Of a DNA stretch of 64,000 nucleotides, positions 60,866-64,000 are shown one piece after another. The translations under genes and the position numbers were made by a program. This stretch comes from Marinospirillum sp035271045 (GTDB taxonomy: Bacteria; Pseudomonadota; Gammaproteobacteria; Pseudomonadales; Halomonadaceae). Each line of letters starts with the position of its first letter. The first letter of the stretch is position 1. The notes beneath the pieces were generated by a model that worked only from the letters and a program-made list of their open reading frames with translations, was not told the DNA's origin and did not search any database. The stretch covers positions 60,056 to 124,055 of the forward strand of contig NZ_DATESC010000024.1 in the NCBI RefSeq assembly GCF_035271045.1, given 5' to 3'.

Positions 60866-63127
60866 ATGGACAAAAAATCCAGCCACCCCCCTAGCAGCCA
60901 GCACAATTTGCATCGTAATTATTGCGGCACTAACCCAGCTGATGTCGGGCTTGCTATGACCAAGCGTTTAGCAGTGATTACAGCAAACATTCCTGACAGT
61001 ATGCAGCTCTATGATCAGTGGGTATTGTGGAAGCAAGAACATAGAGACAACAAACCAACAAAAATACCCTATAGCCCAAAAACTAAATGCCGAGCTTCAT
61101 CCGTCAACCCTGAAACTTGGTCGAGTTTTAACGATGCTTTTGCAGAGTATGAGAAAGGCGAATTTGATGGTATCGGCTTTGTTTTTACCAAGAATGACCC
61201 TTTTACTTTTGTCGATTTTGACCGGTGCCTAAATGAAGAGTGGGCCCTTAACATAATAAAGGAGCTAGATAGTTTTACCGAGCTTAGCCCTAGTGGTAAT
61301 GGTTATCATGTAATTGTGGAGGCAAAAAAGCCCGTGGGGATGAGCTGCAAGTCAAAAAAAGTCCATAACAGCAAGTTAGAGGTTTACGACAGAGGGCGCT
61401 ATGCAACTTTTACAGGTCATAGGCTAGAGCAGTACCCCAACGAAGTGCAAAAGCGCCAAGCGCAACTAGAAGCGACTTGTGCGCCTTTACTCCCACCTAA
61501 AGCCACTGCTAGTAAGTTTGATAATGAGCTACTGGATACCATGTTCAGGGTATGCAAAGACAGTCAAAACCTGTTTAACGGTATCGGTTCAGATGATGCG
61601 AGCACCAACGACCTAGCCTTATGTAATCACCTAGCTTTTATTACAGGTAAAGATGCTGGTGCAATGGATAGATTATTCAGGCAATCGGCTTTAATGCGCG
61701 CTAAGTGGGATGAAAAGCGAGGGGCTGATACCTACGGGAATATGACGCTAAACAAATCCACAGAAAGCACATATAACACCTACACGGGTGCGGTTGGTGC
61801 TGCTGCCGCACCCTTTTTAAATGGTGAAGCTGAAAATAATTCTTATGTGGAGGCCGACACTAGTGCCAGCGCACAGCAGATTATCAACCAAATTAAAGCG
61901 ACGCAATTAAATACCGTTAGCCAGCTCATAAAAGCCAATCAGGGTGAGGCTGTTATTAGTGACTTTAATAATTCCATTCAAAAAGTAATTGAGCGCATTA
62001 GTAAAAGTCATAACTTGGGTGAAGAAAAAGAGCGCTTTTTAAGTTTTGCCAATCTGATGAACTTGCCTCCACAAGATTGGCTTATAAGGGATTTATTGCC
62101 AGCCAATGGGATTGGCTTGCTAATCGGTGCTAGCGGCGGCGGTAAAACGTTCTTAACTCTTTATTTGCTGGCAATGATTAGCCAGGGACGTGACTTTTTA
62201 GGAATGAGCAGTAGAAAGACTCCAGTTATTTATTTGGGCCTAGAAGGTGGTTCAGGTATCAAAAACAGAATGCTCGCTATCCAAAAGTACTACAACCTTA
62301 CCCCAGACAGCAATTTTAGCTTTATTTTAGAGAGTGGCTTCAACCTTGCTAATGAGTCTAGCTGTATTGAGTTTGCTCAAGATGCAGTTAAGAAAATTAG
62401 TAAAGGTTGCGTTATATGTATCGACACGCTTAACCAAGCGTCAGCAGGGACAGATGAAAACAGCGGTAAAGATATGGGTTTAATTATCCAAGGATTACAG
62501 ACAATTCAAGCGATCACGGGTGGGTTAGTTTTAGCAGTGCATCATTTAGGAAAAGATCGCTCTAAGGGAGCTAGAGGTCATAGCAGTTTATATGCTGCTT
62601 GTGACGTTGTGCTTGCTGCTACCAAATCATCAACAGGGGAAGAGGGCTGGTTAAGCACTTCAGCTCAAAATGGTGGCAAATCAAAAGACGCCTTGCCAGT
62701 CAGCAAGCCTTACAAGCTTTCACAGGTCGAACTTGACACAAAGACACCTGAGGGACACATCGTGGCTAGCGCTGTTGCAATCCTAGGTGTTGGAGGCGCT
62801 AAAGGTAAGGGGCTTACAGGGCGAGCTAAAGAAGCTGAGAATGCTTATATAAAATGCTTGAACAATGGAAAGGGCGAATTTACAAGCGGTAAGTTTTTAG
62901 GAATAAGCCAAACAGACTGGAAAAGCGAATTTGTAAAAAGAGTCATTGTTAGCCCGAAAGACACCTCAGACAGAGGAATGGCGGTTGCCAAAAGCAGTGC
63001 TTTTACTAATGCCATAAAAGGCTTAAAGGGTAAAAAACTACTTACCCAAGATGAAGATAACTTAATGATTTTGCACACGAATGACGTTAGCAGAATAGCA
63101 AACGAAGTGACTCAAAAAGCAGCGTAA
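60866..63127 (+). CDS. primase-helicase replication protein (RepA-like AAA+)
   Basis: A 753-residue protein with an N-terminal primase-polymerase-like domain (WSSFNDAFAEYEKGEFDGIG, FTFVDFDRCL, LSPSGNGYHVIVEAKKP, YDRGRYATFTGHRL), a linker of about 130 residues and a C-terminal AAA_25/RepA-like helicase (Walker A GASGGGKTFLTLYLL near residue 430, Walker B CVICIDTLNQAS, sensor region AVHHLGKD). This organisation is used by satellites and plasmids to start replication. ATG one base after alpA's stop. No other replication protein is nearby. Confidence 0.9.
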   Translation: MDKKSSHPPSSQHNLHRNYCGTNPADVGLAMTKRLAVITANIPDSMQLYDQWVLWKQEHRDNKPTKIPYSPKTKCRASSVNPETWSSFNDAFAEYEKGEFDGIGFVFTKNDPFTFVDFDRCLNEEWALNIIKELDSFTELSPSGNGYHVIVEAKKPVGMSCKSKKVHNSKLEVYDRGRYATFTGHRLEQYPNEVQKRQAQLEATCAPLLPPKATASKFDNELLDTMFRVCKDSQNLFNGIGSDDASTNDLALCNHLAFITGKDAGAMDRLFRQSALMRAKWDEKRGADTYGNMTLNKSTESTYNTYTGAVGAAAAPFLNGEAENNSYVEADTSASAQQIINQIKATQLNTVSQLIKANQGEAVISDFNNSIQKVIERISKSHNLGEEKERFLSFANLMNLPPQDWLIRDLLPANGIGLLIGASGGGKTFLTLYLLAMISQGRDFLGMSSRKTPVIYLGLEGGSGIKNRMLAIQKYYNLTPDSNFSFILESGFNLANESSCIEFAQDAVKKISKGCVICIDTLNQASAGTDENSGKDMGLIIQGLQTIQAITGGLVLAVHHLGKDRSKGARGHSSLYAACDVVLAATKSSTGEEGWLSTSAQNGGKSKDALPVSKPYKLSQVELDTKTPEGHIVASAVAILGVGGAKGKGLTGRAKEAENAYIKCLNNGKGEFTSGKFLGISQTDWKSEFVKRVIVSPKDTSDRGMAVAKSSAFTNAIKGLKGKKLLTQDEDNLMILHTNDVSRIANEVTQKAA

Positions 63128-63147
63128 AAACAGGCTAAAAAAGTGTT

Positions 63148-63377
63148 TGTATTATTTTGGAAATAATACAGAAATCACACTAAAAGTAAGCGGCTTTATT
63201 ATCTGTATTATTATTGGATTAATACAGCTGCAAGCCAGCCAGGGCAAAGCTTCCACAGTTTTAGAATTGCTTTGTATTATTTGTATTATCAGAAGAATAA
63301 TACAGAAGAGCCTACGCGTTTTGGTCATGTATTATCTGTATTACCCCCTCTCCTCTATAGGGGGAATACATAATACA
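63148..63377. repeat. TGTATTAT iteron cluster with hairpins, candidate replication origin
   Basis: Forward TGTATTAT(T/C)-type nonamers occur at 63148, 63204, 63273, 63282, 63328 and 63337, with inverted copies at 63162-63170, about 63220-63226, 63296-63304, 63362-63370 and 63369-63377. Pairs form perfect inverted repeats, for example 63148-63156 with 63162-63170. The last four copies form a long hairpin around CCCCC/GGGGG. The cluster begins 21 bases after the primase-helicase stop, the position of the P4 cis-replication region. Confidence 0.75.
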
Positions 63378-63922
63378 ACCAAGGCAAGCGGTTTGTTTGA
63401 ATTTGTTATTTTGTGTGGGAGTAAAGACACCCCAGTCAACTTGGTAGATGGATCGACACTCAAGTGGATGCTTGTCGTTTTGGTAAGGGTGAGCATTACC
63501 CCAATGGTCGCAGATTGTGAAGTGCTGCTGTTGCAATTGGCACCCTGATCGCATTACTACCGCTTCAGAGCCCCTCGTGGTTAAAAAGGGTGTTGTGTTC
63601 TCGACAATTAGCTCAGTTTAGAAGGTAAGCAGTAAAAACTTGCCTATATAGGTCTTGAGGCAATTAGCTTCAAAAACCAAGGAAAGAACGACAAGGAGAG
63701 CAAAATCTTTCATGGCATAAATCCTTTTATTAATTTGTAACATGGGTCAAAGTTACACTAACAGTTCTGTCTGATCAACTTTTGTGTGCAACGATCCACA
63801 GCGTGCCCCGTAAATTTCTGGTTAATAATGCGACTCTTTACCCCGCATTATTCATGAGACTGTGAATCAGCCTCTCCGAACCGCTGTTTGACCCTGCTAC
63901 CAGCGACCCTATGTTTTGATAC
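63378..63922. other. region without a clear gene after the iterons
   Basis: No convincing coding frame was found. A 31-codon leftward frame (63618-63713) has an AAGGA site but only a hydrophobic peptide. An inverted repeat AATAATGCG (63824-63832) pairs CGCATTATT (63844-63852). The region may hold remnant sequence or the non-coding border of the next gene. Confidence 0.4.
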
Positions 63923-64000
63923 TCATTTTTTACTGAGCTTACTGGCCTTTTTAACTGATTTTTTGTCACTTTCCAGCTTTCCTGAGCCTGATTTTCGACT
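63923..64000 (-). CDS. Lys/Ser-rich protein C-terminus (partial)
   Basis: A leftward frame enters from the right edge and ends at TGA 63923-63925. The 25 visible residues are very basic (GKLESDKKSVKKASKLSKK). This may be the tail of a DNA-binding protein, but so short a stretch could be chance. Confidence 0.3.
   Translation of the reverse strand, partial: SRKSGSGKLESDKKSVKKASKLSKK

Larger units (their letters stand above)
56236..64000. mobile_element. integrative element, phage-satellite or plasmid-like (left part)
   Basis: The element starts at the tRNA-Pro fragment and runs past the window's right edge. It carries an integrase, an IS66 relic, a small acidic orphan, a decayed higBA pair, a DUF6088 protein, a repeat-rich leader, alpA, a primase-helicase and an iteron cluster. 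Int-AlpA-primase/helicase-origin order is that of P4-like satellites, but no capsid or packaging genes are seen. The other end and attachment site lie outside. Confidence 0.8.

Noticed and set aside
63147..63548. A 133-codon rightward frame after the primase-helicase
   Set aside because: It runs straight through the TGTATTAT iterons, its composition follows those repeats, it has no ribosome binding site, and no protein family is visible.
63312..63554. An 80-codon leftward frame rich in Cys and His
   Set aside because: It overlaps the iterons for much of its length, has no recognised domain, and the Cys/His spacing matches no zinc-finger pattern I know. Kept only as a weak possibility.
1..64000. 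CRISPR arrays
   Set aside because: No set of regularly spaced 25-40 bp direct repeats with unique spacers was seen. The two 64-bp repeats at 60.3 kb are only two copies and imperfect.

Overview
This window looks like a chromosomal segment of a marine or halophilic, aerobic, motile gammaproteobacterium, possibly Oceanospirillales-like. By eye it is AT-rich (roughly 40-43% G+C, not computed). The main evidence is an ectABC ectoine cluster, a PomAB-type sodium stator, a GacA/UvrY-uvrC-pgsA block followed by tRNA-Gly/Cys/Leu, PatZ, RimO, NfuA, a TAXI-type TRAP transporter, and an ATP-grasp / 7TM-transglutaminase / retropepsin operon typical of this group. Species cannot be named from sequence alone.

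Layout. 0-9.2 kb: the 5' end of an RNase J-like hydrolase, rlmJ, grxA, alr-hyi, ugpQ-like, an inositol monophosphatase, a membrane protein coupled to an HD-GYP protein whose HD pair is replaced by TQ, a cytochrome c and gor. 9.4-16.5 kb: ectABC, then bioF-bioH-bioC-bioD, with bioA divergent across a likely BirA operator. 16.5-25.9 kb: an HDOD-GGDEF protein, a divergent lysine deacetylase/acetyltransferase pair (HDAC-like and PatZ), pdxH, cytochrome b561, cytochrome c' and pomAB. 25.9-31.8 kb: MATE pump, metH, nfuA.

31.9-36.0 kb is a broken locus. A TAXI solute-binding protein has a +1 frameshift in a G run. Its permease is cut to about 200 residues and abuts a divergent KfrA-like/tyrosine recombinase pair, which shares a perfect 14-6-14 bp dif-like palindrome. 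36.1-46.6 kb: an outer-membrane barrel protein, a membrane protein and sufE. Then a long leftward array runs from the retropepsin lipoprotein through the 7TM transglutaminase-like protein, the RimK-like ligase, Zur, a dihydroorotase with an altered metal ligand, hisI and yidD. DUF599, a TetR gene and rimO follow. 46.8-50.3 kb: uvrY/gacA, uvrC, pgsA and a three-tRNA operon with a consensus sigma-70 promoter.

50.4-54.7 kb differs in codon choice and is degraded. It holds a chemoreceptor pseudogene (5' truncation plus an in-frame amber) and a bufferin-like bufB-bufC-DoxX operon with no visible precursor peptide and a frameshifted bufC. A TetR gene and an MFS transporter follow. From 56.24 kb to beyond the right edge lies an integrative element inserted in a tRNA-Pro(GGG) gene. 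The window shows the displaced 3' half of the tRNA, a P4-type integrase, an IS66 remnant, an acidic orphan protein, a decayed higBA module, a DUF6088 protein, a repeat-rich leader, alpA and a primase-helicase. Just downstream is a dense cluster of TGTATTAT iterons that resembles a replication origin. This arrangement suggests a phage-satellite or plasmid-like integrative element.

The strongest leads are the iteron cluster, the repeat-rich leader before alpA, the dif-like site with the KfrA/recombinase pair, the precursor-less bufferin locus, and the Zur-linked operon. Two of the frameshifts (32.1 kb and 53.05 kb) lie in homopolymer runs and could be sequencing errors; the other lesions do not.
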